From positions 248,001 through 312,000 of the forward strand of contig CANMFU010000002.1 in the NCBI GenBank assembly GCA_947497295.1: a stretch of 64,000 nt of DNA, given 5' to 3'. Positions 34,041 to 42,231 of the stretch are shown here, one piece after another. Positions within the stretch are counted from its first letter, which is position 1. Each line of letters begins with the position of its first letter. Position numbers and translations under genes: made by a program. The notes beneath the pieces are model-generated. The model ran no database searches. It was not told the origin of the DNA and saw only the letters and a program-made list of their open reading frames with translations. This stretch comes from an uncultured Roseovarius sp. GTDB taxonomy: Bacteria > Pseudomonadota > Alphaproteobacteria > Rhodobacterales > Rhodobacteraceae.

Positions 34041-36106
34041 TGCGCGGCCAATTCCGTGATCTCGCGCCGGAACGGCAGGTCGTCGCCGATGTCTGCGCCG
34101 TCCAATTCACGTGCATAGCGGTGACCGGCATAGGTCGCCCAGGCAATCGGCCCGGCGGCCTCGGCGTCGCCAAAGATCCTGACCGACCGGATCCCCGCAT
34201 CGGCCCAATCCGCCTGTCGCGCGGTCAGGTCATGGAATAGCCCGTCATTGCCGGTGCGCGAAGTGACCATGACGACCGCATCGCATTCGTAATTGCGGGT
34301 CTTGCCGGTGTAGACGCAGTTGCTGACCACATGATCGGCCCCGATTTCCGCAACGCCGCGGTTCAATACGATATCAACGCCCATTTCGTCCAGCTTGGCG
34401 TGAATCGTCGCTTGCTCCAACGTGTTGTTCGTCCAGTCCGAGACGAAGGCCGACGGCGTGATCAACGTCACCTTTGCCCCCTTTTGGATCAGCAACTCGG
34501 CCAGCACACCGCCCATATAATAATGGTCGTCGTCAAAAATCACCACATTGCCGCCCGGCACCGTGCCGTCCATCAGATCGTCAGGCGTAAAAATCCGCGC
34601 ACCTTCGGCAATCGGCATCGGCACCACGTGTTGCCGGGCAACGCCGTCGCGCCGCCAGGCGGCGCCGGTCGCGATGGCGACGTTCTGGAACCCGAATTCG
34701 AGGATGCTCTCGGCGTCCAACTCGCTCTCGCGATAAATTTCGACATTGGGCCGCTGCGATAACTGGTAGTCGCGGTAATCCACCACGCGGCCCCAGGCCG
34801 ACAGGCCGGGCAGCGCGCGTTCGCGGGTGACGCGCCCGCCAATCACGTCCTTTGCCTCGGCCACGGCCACGTCATAGCCGCGGCGGCACAGCGCCCAGGC
34901 GGCCTCAAGCCCCGCCGGGCCAGAGCCGATAACCAGAACGTTCTCGCTGTCGCCCTTGGCGTTCATGTTTTCCGGATGCCAGCCCTTGCGCCATTCCTCC
35001 ATGAAGGTTGGGTTCTGGGTACAGCGGCTGATGGACATGGTCATGTCGCCGGTGATGCAGATATTGCAGCCAATGCATTCGCGGATATCGTCGATGCGGC
35101 CTTCCTCGATCTTTTTCGGCAGGAACGGGTCAGCGATCGAGGGGCGCGCGCAGCCGATCATATCGAGCGTGCCGGACTTGATCATCTTGACCATGACATC
35201 GGGCGAGGTGAACCGTCCGACCCCAACGATGGGCTTGTCCGTGAAGTCGTGGATCGCCTTGACCAAATCGAACTGTGCCGCCTCCTCCTTGAACCGCGAC
35301 GGCCCCGAGCAATCCTCCCAGGCCCCATGGGCCAGATCCCAGATGTCGGGCAGATCGCGGTGCATTTCGATGAAGTCGCGCACCTCGGCATTGGAAAATC
35401 CGAGATCGCCGATGGATTCGTCCAGCGACACGCGCATCGCAATTGCCATCGTGTCACCCACCGCGTCGCGAATATCCGCGACCACCTCGCGGGCGAAACG
35501 CGAACGATTCTCCAGGCTGCCGCCATACGCGTCGGTTCGGTGGTTGGTGGCGCGGCTCAGGAAGTGCTGGAAAATCCCGAAACCATGCGCGCCATAGAGA
35601 TTGATCAGATCGAACCCCGCGTCCCTTGATCGCTTTGCCGCGTTCACGAACCAGCGGCGCAGGTCGCCGATCTCGGCTGTCGACATGGCGCGGGCCTGCA
35701 CCGGGTCATTGGTAAAGGTGCGGATCGGCAGCGCGGAGGGTGCAAGCGGCACCTCCTTGGAGTAAAGGTTCGGCCCGTTGATCCCGGAATAAGCCAGCTG
35801 GATGCCCGCCAGCGCGCCGTGTTCTTTCATCTTCTCCGACATGCGCCGCAACTGCGGGATGTCCTTGTCCTCCCACAGGCGCAATTCGATGAAAGGCGTG
35901 ATTTCCGACGTGTGGTGCATCTCGCACTGCTCGGTAAAGATCACGGCCCAGCCGCCCTGGGACTTGATGCCGCGCATTTCCGCCGCAGCCGATGGATCGC
36001 GATAGCCGCCGCCGTTGCAATGCGGGACCTGATAGAACCGGTTTTTTGCGGTGTGCGGACCGATCTTGATCGGGTCGAACAGAATGTCATAGCGGGCGTC
36101 GCGCAT
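34037..36106 (-). CDS. Trimethylamine-dehydrogenase-like iron-sulfur flavoprotein
   Basis: This 689-residue protein follows TMADH/DMADH layout: an FMN TIM barrel (1-340), a [4Fe-4S] segment with Cys at about 344, 347, 350 and 362 (CIGCNICITGDM and SRC), and FAD/ADP-binding domains beginning LVIGSGPAGLEAA. Cys30 in RFYQVPHCNGGG is conserved, which in TMADH carries the covalent 6-S-cysteinyl FMN. In the substrate bowl, the TMADH Tyr60 position reads Gln (FTEQCE), as I recall for dimethylamine dehydrogenase, and no Trp matches Trp355. It should oxidatively N-demethylate a secondary or tertiary amine and pass electrons to ETF or a similar acceptor. No etf genes are nearby, and the substrate is not established. 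Confidence 0.87.
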   Translation of the reverse strand: MRDARYDILFDPIKIGPHTAKNRFYQVPHCNGGGYRDPSAAAEMRGIKSQGGWAVIFTEQCEMHHTSEITPFIELRLWEDKDIPQLRRMSEKMKEHGALAGIQLAYSGINGPNLYSKEVPLAPSALPIRTFTNDPVQARAMSTAEIGDLRRWFVNAAKRSRDAGFDLINLYGAHGFGIFQHFLSRATNHRTDAYGGSLENRSRFAREVVADIRDAVGDTMAIAMRVSLDESIGDLGFSNAEVRDFIEMHRDLPDIWDLAHGAWEDCSGPSRFKEEAAQFDLVKAIHDFTDKPIVGVGRFTSPDVMVKMIKSGTLDMIGCARPSIADPFLPKKIEEGRIDDIRECIGCNICITGDMTMSISRCTQNPTFMEEWRKGWHPENMNAKGDSENVLVIGSGPAGLEAAWALCRRGYDVAVAEAKDVIGGRVTRERALPGLSAWGRVVDYRDYQLSQRPNVEIYRESELDAESILEFGFQNVAIATGAAWRRDGVARQHVVPMPIAEGARIFTPDDLMDGTVPGGNVVIFDDDHYYMGGVLAELLIQKGAKVTLITPSAFVSDWTNNTLEQATIHAKLDEMGVDIVLNRGVAEIGADHVVSNCVYTGKTRNYECDAVVMVTSRTGNDGLFHDLTARQADWADAGIRSVRIFGDAEAAGPIAWATYAGHRYARELDGADIGDDLPFRREITELAAQ

Positions 36107-36175
36107 TTTTATCTCCTTTACGGGCGTGGTACGGGCGTCGCGCGCACTCCCGGGGCTTCTTTCTATTGGGGCGGA

Positions 36176-37672
36176 TCAGGCCTGATACTTGATCCAGGTG
36201 GTTTTCAAGGCGGTGTATTTGTCCAGCGAATGCAGCGACAGATCGCGGCCAAAGCCCGATTGCTTCATCCCGCCAAAGGGCGTTTGCGCCGAAAGGGCAT
36301 CCACGGTGTTCACCGATACGGTGCCGACATTCAAACGATCCGCCACGCGGCAGGCACGGCTGAGCCCCCCGGTCCAGACCGACGCGGCCAGCCCATAGAT
36401 GGAATCGTTGGCCATGCGAACCGCATCGTCTTCGCTGTCGAAGGCTATGACAGACAGGACCGGACCAAAGATCTCGTCGCGCGCAAGCGGGTTATCCTGC
36501 GTCACCTCGTCAAAGATGGTCGGCTGCACGAAACAGCCCTTGCCATCCACCGTGACCCGGTCGCCACCGGTCACCAAATTGGCGGTCTTCTTGCCGTCCT
36601 CGACAAAGCCCATGATTCCCTGCGTCTGCTTTTCATCAACGATCGCGCCCATTTTCGATACCGGATCGAGCGGATCACCGGGCTGCATCGCCTCGGCTCG
36701 CTCTTTCAGCTTTGCAATAAGGTCGTCCTTGATCGCGCGCTCCACATAGAGCCGCGAATTGGCCGAGCAGACCTCGCCTTGATTGAAGAAGATGCCGAAG
36801 GCGGCCATATCGGCCGCCGCATCAAGGTTTTCGCAATCGGCAAAGACGATATTGGGGCTTTTGCCGCCGGTTTCCGGCCAGACCTGTTTCAGGTTCGACT
36901 GGCCGGAATACTGCATGAACATCTTGCCAATGGCGGTCGAGCCGGTGAAGGCCAGACAGTCGACATCCATGTGCAGACCCAGCGCCTTGCCTGCAGTGTG
37001 GCCGTACCCCGGCACCACGTTGAACACGCCATCGGGCACACCCGCCTCGGCCGCCAATTCGGCCAGCCGCAGCGCCGAGAGCGGCGATTGTTCGGCGGGC
37101 TTCAGCACGACGGAATTGCCCGCCGCCAGCGCCGCCGCCGCCTTCCACGTCGCCATGTCCAGCGGGAAGTTCCACGGCGTCACCGCGCCGACCACGCCCA
37201 ATGGAACGCGGCGCACCAGCGCCAGATCGCCGGGGCCGGTCGGGGCGACCTCGTCATAGATCTTGTCGATGGCTTCCGCGTACCATTGGAAAAAATGCGC
37301 CGATCCGGGCGCATCCACGGTTGAGGCGTCCGTGATCGTCTTGCCCATATCAAGACTGTCGAGCAGGGCCATTTCCTCAAGATTGGCGCGAATGAGATCG
37401 GCCAGCTTCAGCAGCACCGCCTTGCGATCCCCCGGCGCCATGCGCGACCAATGCCCGGCCTCGAACGCCCGGCGGCCGGCGGTGACGGCGCGGTCCACGT
37501 CTTCGGCGTCACACTCGGCCACGGCGGTCAAAACAGCGCCGGTGGCCGGATTGATGCTGTCGAACGTTCTGCCCGACGCCGCATCAACGAACTTGCCGTC
37601 AATGAAGGCCTTGTTGCGAAAGCCAAGAGTAGCGGCGCGTGTTCTCCAGTCCTGATGCGAAAGATCAGCCAT
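36176..37672 (-). CDS. NAD-dependent aldehyde dehydrogenase (PuuC-like)
   Basis: This 498-residue ALDH has TPWNFPLDMATWKAAAAL, the Rossmann FTGSTAIGKMF, the catalytic Glu in PETGGKSPN and the catalytic Cys in NQGEVCSANSR. The overall match is closest to the betaine-aldehyde/gamma-glutamyl-aminobutyraldehyde group that acts on amino-aldehydes. It would oxidise the aldehyde released during amine breakdown. I chose the ATG at 37672 (MADLSHQDW) because the 86 upstream codons lie in the next gene. A 69-base gap separates it from the flavoprotein gene. Confidence 0.9.
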   Translation of the reverse strand: MADLSHQDWRTRAATLGFRNKAFIDGKFVDAASGRTFDSINPATGAVLTAVAECDAEDVDRAVTAGRRAFEAGHWSRMAPGDRKAVLLKLADLIRANLEEMALLDSLDMGKTITDASTVDAPGSAHFFQWYAEAIDKIYDEVAPTGPGDLALVRRVPLGVVGAVTPWNFPLDMATWKAAAALAAGNSVVLKPAEQSPLSALRLAELAAEAGVPDGVFNVVPGYGHTAGKALGLHMDVDCLAFTGSTAIGKMFMQYSGQSNLKQVWPETGGKSPNIVFADCENLDAAADMAAFGIFFNQGEVCSANSRLYVERAIKDDLIAKLKERAEAMQPGDPLDPVSKMGAIVDEKQTQGIMGFVEDGKKTANLVTGGDRVTVDGKGCFVQPTIFDEVTQDNPLARDEIFGPVLSVIAFDSEDDAVRMANDSIYGLAASVWTGGLSRACRVADRLNVGTVSVNTVDALSAQTPFGGMKQSGFGRDLSLHSLDKYTALKTTWIKYQA

Positions 37673-37685
37673 GCGTTGTTCCTTT

Positions 37686-38360
37686 TCAATCGTCGCCGGG
37701 CACGCCGTAGGACGGCGCCTCGCGGGGGTCGAGCGCCCGCTGGATGTACGCATCCAGCTGCGGCTTGTAGATCTCCCAGGCGGTTGCGACGGCCTCGATG
37801 GGGCAGTCCTCGGTCCAGTCGCAGCGCAGATCGGCCACTGGCCAGGCGACCTTGCCTGCGATCTGCATCCCGGCGGAATGGACCGGCCCCGCTTCGCCGC
37901 CAGCAGCCAGACCCGCGCGCATGGCGGCAATCAGGCGGTCGCCGAGATGGCCTGTGGCCGAAAGGTAACCGTCGACGATCGCCTGCGGCACACCATCGTT
38001 ATCCAGGAGATTGCCACCCGAGGCCACATTTTCGGCCTGCGCCTGCGTCCAGATACCCAGCGAGTTCGGCCCGGAATGGATTGCCGTGCCGCCGTCAGCG
38101 TCGACAGCCAAAACCTGACGGTATTCCACGAACCTCGCTTCCGACGCCATCTTTGCAATCGCCACTGCGGCGCTCATGCCGCGCTGCATCAGATCCAGCG
38201 TCAGCGGCCCCAGCGCCGGGTCCGTGACGTTCTGTGAGGCCACTGCGCCGACGCCAGCCCTTGTGTAGGAACACCGCGCCGCCACCGCGGGGGACGACGA
38301 AGAAATGGCCACACCGAACATGCCGGTATCGGGGCAGCGGGCTACCAGTGAAAAGGTCAT
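37686..38360 (-). CDS. DUF1028-family protein
   Basis: This 224-residue protein begins MTFSLVARCPDTGMFGVAIS and continues SSSPAVAARCSY, the start of DUF1028 proteins, which are related to Ntn-hydrolases. It also has GPNSLGIWTQAQAENVASGGN and LLDNDGV. The biochemical role is unknown, but members cluster with amidases, RidA proteins and amino-compound catabolism. The ATG at 38360 overlaps the RidA gene stop by four bases. The co-occurrence supports an amide or imine processing step. Confidence 0.87.
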   Translation of the reverse strand: MTFSLVARCPDTGMFGVAISSSSPAVAARCSYTRAGVGAVASQNVTDPALGPLTLDLMQRGMSAAVAIAKMASEARFVEYRQVLAVDADGGTAIHSGPNSLGIWTQAQAENVASGGNLLDNDGVPQAIVDGYLSATGHLGDRLIAAMRAGLAAGGEAGPVHSAGMQIAGKVAWPVADLRCDWTEDCPIEAVATAWEIYKPQLDAYIQRALDPREAPSYGVPGDD

Positions 38361-38785
38361 GTCTCGTATCCTTCCGGAATGACCGCCGTGCCGTCGATTT
38401 CGACCAGCCATTCGGGCCGCGCCAGCGCCTGCACCACCAGCCCTGTTGATACCGGATGCACGCCTTTGATGTATTCGCCCATGGTGCGATACACCGCCTC
38501 GCGGTGGCGCACATCGGTGATGTAGACGACGACCTTGACCAGATGCGCCATCTCGCCGCCGGCCTCTTCGATCAACTGTTTGATGTTCTGCATGACCTTA
38601 TGGGTTTGCTGTGCGGGATCGTGACTGTCGATATTCTTGGCATCGTCCAGATTTTGCGGACACTGCCCACGCAGCCAGACCGTCTTGCCGCCTTGGGTAA
38701 CCACGGCCTGACACAGGTCGTTGTCCAGTTTCTGTTCGGGGTATGTCTGGCCAGTATTGAACTTGCGAATGCGGGTATGAGCCAT
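38357..38785 (-). CDS. RidA-family imine/enamine deaminase-like protein
   Basis: This 142-residue protein is of the Rid (YjgF/YER057c) family: VTQGGKTVWLRGQCPQNLDD, HDPAQQTHKVMQNIKQLIEE, VVVYITDVRHREAV and RPEWLVEIDGTAVIP. The Arg and Glu of the last motif correspond to the active-site pair of RidA. Such proteins hydrolyse reactive enamines or imines formed in amine oxidation. Placed between a flavin monooxygenase and DUF1028, it likely clears an imine intermediate. Confidence 0.9.
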   Translation of the reverse strand: MAHTRIRKFNTGQTYPEQKLDNDLCQAVVTQGGKTVWLRGQCPQNLDDAKNIDSHDPAQQTHKVMQNIKQLIEEAGGEMAHLVKVVVYITDVRHREAVYRTMGEYIKGVHPVSTGLVVQALARPEWLVEIDGTAVIPEGYET

Positions 38786-38800
38786 TGGATTTTCCTTGGA

Positions 38801-40078
38801 TTATTCGGCGGCGGACTGCACAATTGCAGCCTCGCCTTCGTAACGCTGATAGGCACGCTGGATTTCGATCTGATCCGCGATGTGCTTTGCATCGTGCCAC
38901 ACACCCCATAGGAAGGATGATCCCCGCCGCGATTGCCAAGGCAGACCAAGGAAATAGACATCCGGCTCGACCGACGATCCGCGCTGATGGATCGGCGCGC
39001 CTTTTTCATCAAACGCATTGACCTTAAGCCAGCCGAAATCCTGCCGAAATCCTGTGGCCCAGATGATTGAGGTCACGCCCTCGGCAGCCAGATCGATCGA
39101 GCGTACCGGGCTGGTCAGGCAATCCGGATCGGGATAGGCCTCGCGCGCCTCCGGCTCTTGCGGCAGGTCGATGCCGGTGCGCGCGACATAGGCATCGGCC
39201 ATGTCCAGCACTTCAAGGTAATTGGCATCCCCCGCTGCGATATTCCCCTGAAGATCGCCCGCAAAGCTCAGGACGCCATCCTCGTAGCCGCTTGTAAGCC
39301 CTGTTAGGGTGACGCCCTCGCCCGCCAACCGGCGAAAATCCATCGTCTGCCCGCCCCGCGCGCCGCTGACGGAAATGGTCACATGCTCGGTCCCCGGTGC
39401 CGGCGCGGCCATGTCCCACAGGCCCAGAACGCCCAGCCACCACACATTGTCGCGGCCCCGGTACCGTCGCGGCGGACGGTCATGCGGCCCCACCGAGAGG
39501 AAGACCTTGCGCCCGGCCCGGTTCAACTCGTCCGCAATCTGCGCGCCGGAGGACCCGGCGCCGACAACCATCACGGCACCTTCCGGCAGTTGTTCAGGGT
39601 TCTTGTAATGGAAGGAATGCAGCTGTTTGATATCCGCACTTTCAGGGACGATCGGGGGAATGACCGGATGCTGAAACGCACCGGTCGCGGCAACAACGCG
39701 GCGCGCCTTGATCTCGCCCTCGCTTGTCTTGACCAGAAATCCGCCGCTACCCGGAAGGCGCTCAACTGCGAGCACTTCGACTCCCTCGCGGATTGGCGCG
39801 TTGATCATCGCGGCATAATCGACAAGATACTGCGCCATCCGGTCCTTGGGAACGAACTCGTCAGGATGGCAGCTTTCGAATTGCATCCCCGGAAAGCGAT
39901 CATGCCACGCAGGACCATTGGCGACCAGGTTGTCCCAACGACCGGTGCGCCATGCTTCGGCTGTGCGGTTTTTCTCTACGACAATATGAGGGACCTTCGC
40001 GCGGCCGAGATGTTCGCTCATCGCGATGCCGGCCTGTCCGCCCCCGACAATCAATGTATCTGTTTTTTCCACCAGCAC
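38801..40078 (-). CDS. FAD/NADP-dependent flavin monooxygenase
   Basis: This protein of about 425 residues has an N-terminal FAD site (DTLIVGGGQAGIAMSEHLG), a second Rossmann site for NADP (MVVGAGSSGAQIADELN) and the FMO-type link VTSIIWATGFRQDFGWL. It resembles YUCCA/CzcO-like single-component monooxygenases that oxidise amines or ring carbons. I prefer the GTG at 40078, which has GAGGAG 8 bases upstream. It is the first gene of the leftward operon ending at the deacylase, and lies 110 bases downstream of a LysR-type dyad. Confidence 0.87.
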   Translation of the reverse strand: MLVEKTDTLIVGGGQAGIAMSEHLGRAKVPHIVVEKNRTAEAWRTGRWDNLVANGPAWHDRFPGMQFESCHPDEFVPKDRMAQYLVDYAAMINAPIREGVEVLAVERLPGSGGFLVKTSEGEIKARRVVAATGAFQHPVIPPIVPESADIKQLHSFHYKNPEQLPEGAVMVVGAGSSGAQIADELNRAGRKVFLSVGPHDRPPRRYRGRDNVWWLGVLGLWDMAAPAPGTEHVTISVSGARGGQTMDFRRLAGEGVTLTGLTSGYEDGVLSFAGDLQGNIAAGDANYLEVLDMADAYVARTGIDLPQEPEAREAYPDPDCLTSPVRSIDLAAEGVTSIIWATGFRQDFGWLKVNAFDEKGAPIHQRGSSVEPDVYFLGLPWQSRRGSSFLWGVWHDAKHIADQIEIQRAYQRYEGEAAIVQSAAE

Positions 40079-40503
40079 GTCAGCGCTCCTCTCATTTGAT
40101 TGCCCACAACCTGCCCTCAAGCGGAGCGATACACCGTTCTTATGCGGTACCCGAAAGATGGAAAATTACGATTTCTGTCATCATTGCTTAGGGTGAGCCT
40201 AAACCGAACCTACTTGTGCGATCTTTCACCCCCCGCCTTTCGTCACCTCTGCTACGCCTACCAAGCAAACGAACGACAGGACGGAGATTTATTTCACACT
40301 GCACAGAGCATGGACGTCAGTGTACAAAAAGCCGGGCTGCTGTAGCACATAGAGAAAATCCGAGTGCCACACAGCCGCACGGCGGCCAGGAGCCAATGTT
40401 AAACAGCTTCTTTAAGTGATTATGTTTAGTCCCCGCAGTGGACAGAACGGGTAAGGTCGCCCGGTGCTGGCCAGAGCTGTCTGACGTCAGCACCTGTGGG
40501 ACA
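40079..40503. other. Promoter region of the oxidative operon and right edge of the island
   Basis: About 425 bases with no supportable gene. The proximal part carries the dyad at 40188-40202. The distal part runs into an IS3-family relic at 40504. No terminator or RNA gene was recognised. Confidence 0.5.
40188..40202. promoter_or_regulatory. Candidate LysR-type operator, site 2
   Basis: TTAGGGTGAGCCTAA is the same dyad as at 30086-30100 with one base changed in the spacer, and keeps T-N11-A spacing. It lies 110 bases upstream of the flavin monooxygenase start, almost the same distance as site 1 from the importer ATPase. Two such sites in front of two leftward operons of one island argue for shared control. 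Confidence 0.62.
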
Positions 40504-40675
40504 GATTTGAGGATTTGAATAAGGGAGGATTTCTGGTTCATCTGATCGATTAGAAAATCGAGATGACGAAGAAGCCCCAGACATCGAAAGATGCTGCCGA
40601 CAAGGTGATCAAGAACATCCAGCGCAAGACCCGTCAAACCTATTCTGCCGAGGAAAAGATCTGCATTGCCTTGGC
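40504..40675 (+). pseudogene. IS3-family orfA, 5' fragment (copy B)
   Basis: From the ATG at 40563 this reads MTKKPQTSKDAADKVIKN then TYSAEEKIC, the same orfA start as copy A but in the opposite orientation. The leader GATTTGAGGATTTGAATAAG is shared as well. By eye the two copies differ at scattered positions over about 165 bases, so this is not a recent duplication. The element is cut at about 40675 and joined to an unrelated reading frame. Confidence 0.78.
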
Positions 40676-40699
40676 GCGGCAAAGGCGCATCTGGAGGAT

Positions 40700-41392
40700 G
40701 TGCTGGAGCGGTTGGGCATCCGCATTCGGCCCGAGGATTTCAGCATGTCACGCGTCGATTACTGCGTCGATATCTTGGCCGCGGCTGCCTTCAAGCTCGA
40801 TCAGGAACGGTTCGTGAACCAAAAGGCATGGCCCGACTGTCTGCGCCATGCCAATGCCGTGCTGGACCGGAAGCCGACGACTGCCCGTTCGCGCACCATG
40901 CGCGGCCGCGCGCGGTGTGAGACGGGCGACGCGGAGGCCGGGATTGAGGATCTCGATCGCGCGGTGCGCGACGGGCCTGATATCGCCGCCGTGCGCAACC
41001 AACGCGCCATCGTGTTCGGCAAGATGGGCCGCCCGGACCTTCGGATCGAGGACAGCCGCATCGCACTGCGCCACGCGCCGGGCGACAGCGGCATCCTGCA
41101 CCATCTCGGCGTCATGCTGGCAAAGACCGGACAGGCAGAAGAGGTCCTGGGCATCTTCACCGACCTTGTGTCGCGCCACACCGAGGCCGATGATCGCGCC
41201 TGGCGCGGCGAATGTCACCGGCTCTTGGGAAACCTGCCCGGGGCCATCGCCGACTTTGAACACCCCCTGACGATGGAGGGTGTCTCCGACGAGGATGCCA
41301 CCTGGATCAACGAAAAATTTGACATCGCGCGCAAGGCGCAGGGCAAGGCGTGGCACCCGGCCCCGGCGACATTCACCGGAAGGGACCAATGA
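40700..41392 (+). CDS. Chimeric ORF: replication-protein-like start joined to a TPR protein
   Basis: The first about 40 codons (LERLGIRIRPEDFSMSRVDY, CVDILA) resemble an internal piece of a replication-initiation-like protein. After about residue 47 the frame changes character to tetratricopeptide repeats: LRHANAVLDRKPTTARSRTM, GIEDLDRAVRDGPDIAAVRN, RIEDSRIALRHAPGDSGILH. The original N-terminus of the TPR gene seems lost and the present frame is an accident of joining next to the IS3 relic. The start given is a GTG with no good ribosome-binding site, so expression is doubtful. The 3' end overlaps the convergent GAD-like gene by 20 bases. Confidence 0.55.
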   Translation: MLERLGIRIRPEDFSMSRVDYCVDILAAAAFKLDQERFVNQKAWPDCLRHANAVLDRKPTTARSRTMRGRARCETGDAEAGIEDLDRAVRDGPDIAAVRNQRAIVFGKMGRPDLRIEDSRIALRHAPGDSGILHHLGVMLAKTGQAEEVLGIFTDLVSRHTEADDRAWRGECHRLLGNLPGAIADFEHPLTMEGVSDEDATWINEKFDIARKAQGKAWHPAPATFTGRDQ

Positions 41393-42014
41393 ACCTATCG
41401 CCACCGTATTTCGCCGCCTCGGACACATCCTTGAAGATGCGGTGATGCTCCAGCGGGCCGAGCGCGTGAATGCGCGCGATTTCGTCCGCCACCGCCAATT
41501 TGCAAATCCGGTTTTTCGCTGCCGAGTCCACCCGAAAAGGCGGTCCGCACCCGTACTTCTCGCCAATAGCGATGGGGCCGAATTCGGGGGTGCCCCGCCG
41601 GTGGTAGTCCACATCGCTTTTCGTTTGCGGGGAGTAATGCATCTCGATGTTCAGGCAATGCACCAGCCAGGAAACGAGATCCGAAAACTTCCCGAACACG
41701 GCATAGAAGGGCGAAGCAGTTAACTGGCTGAAGCCAAGGTGGATATCATAAAGCACCGAACCCCGGCCCATCAGCAGAATGTGTCCCGGGGCGAAACAGG
41801 CGAAAGGCGCAAGCGCACGCTGCATCGGGGCCGGACCGCAAAGTTGCAGCCGCCTGTCGCCGAACAGCACGGTGGTTCCGTGCCGCAGCCAGATCTCCTG
41901 CAGGCTGTACGGAACCAACCCCTCGTACGCGCGCACCGCTTCCTCCGGAACGGACCGGGCCATGTCTGCGTTTGTGATCTCGTTCAGAACCGGGAGGAAA
42001 TCTTCGTAACTCAT
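41373..42014 (-). CDS. GAD-like/DUF1851 protein, Tdi1-type immunity candidate
   Basis: This 213-residue protein starts MSYEDFLPVLNEITNADMAR followed by VPEEAVRAYEGLVPYSLQEI, a GAD-like N-terminal domain, and continues with a DUF1851-like half (LFGDRRLQLCGPAPMQRALA, GHILLMGRGSVLYDIHLG). This two-domain layout is that of Tdi1, the immunity protein of the type VI DNase Tde1. No toxin gene is adjacent. I chose the ATG at 42014 because the domain begins there. A paralogue lies 218 bases upstream in the same direction. Confidence 0.75.
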   Translation of the reverse strand: MSYEDFLPVLNEITNADMARSVPEEAVRAYEGLVPYSLQEIWLRHGTTVLFGDRRLQLCGPAPMQRALAPFACFAPGHILLMGRGSVLYDIHLGFSQLTASPFYAVFGKFSDLVSWLVHCLNIEMHYSPQTKSDVDYHRRGTPEFGPIAIGEKYGCGPPFRVDSAAKNRICKLAVADEIARIHALGPLEHHRIFKDVSEAAKYGGDRFIGPFR

Positions 42015-42231
42015 GACACGTTTTGAAGATGGGTCTTGCACGGAAGAGTGTGTTCCGAATTGTTCATTATACAGCCGACAAATGCGTTGCAGGTGACAAA
42101 GACGACCCTGCACGCGCGATTTGCAACGGTCAGGTCCGTCGCGATGAGTGTGGGAGGGCGCAACCGCCGTAGCGTGCTGGGCCGGTCATGCTTTGCCTGA
42201 TCCGTATTCGCAATGATGTCGGTACGCTCCA

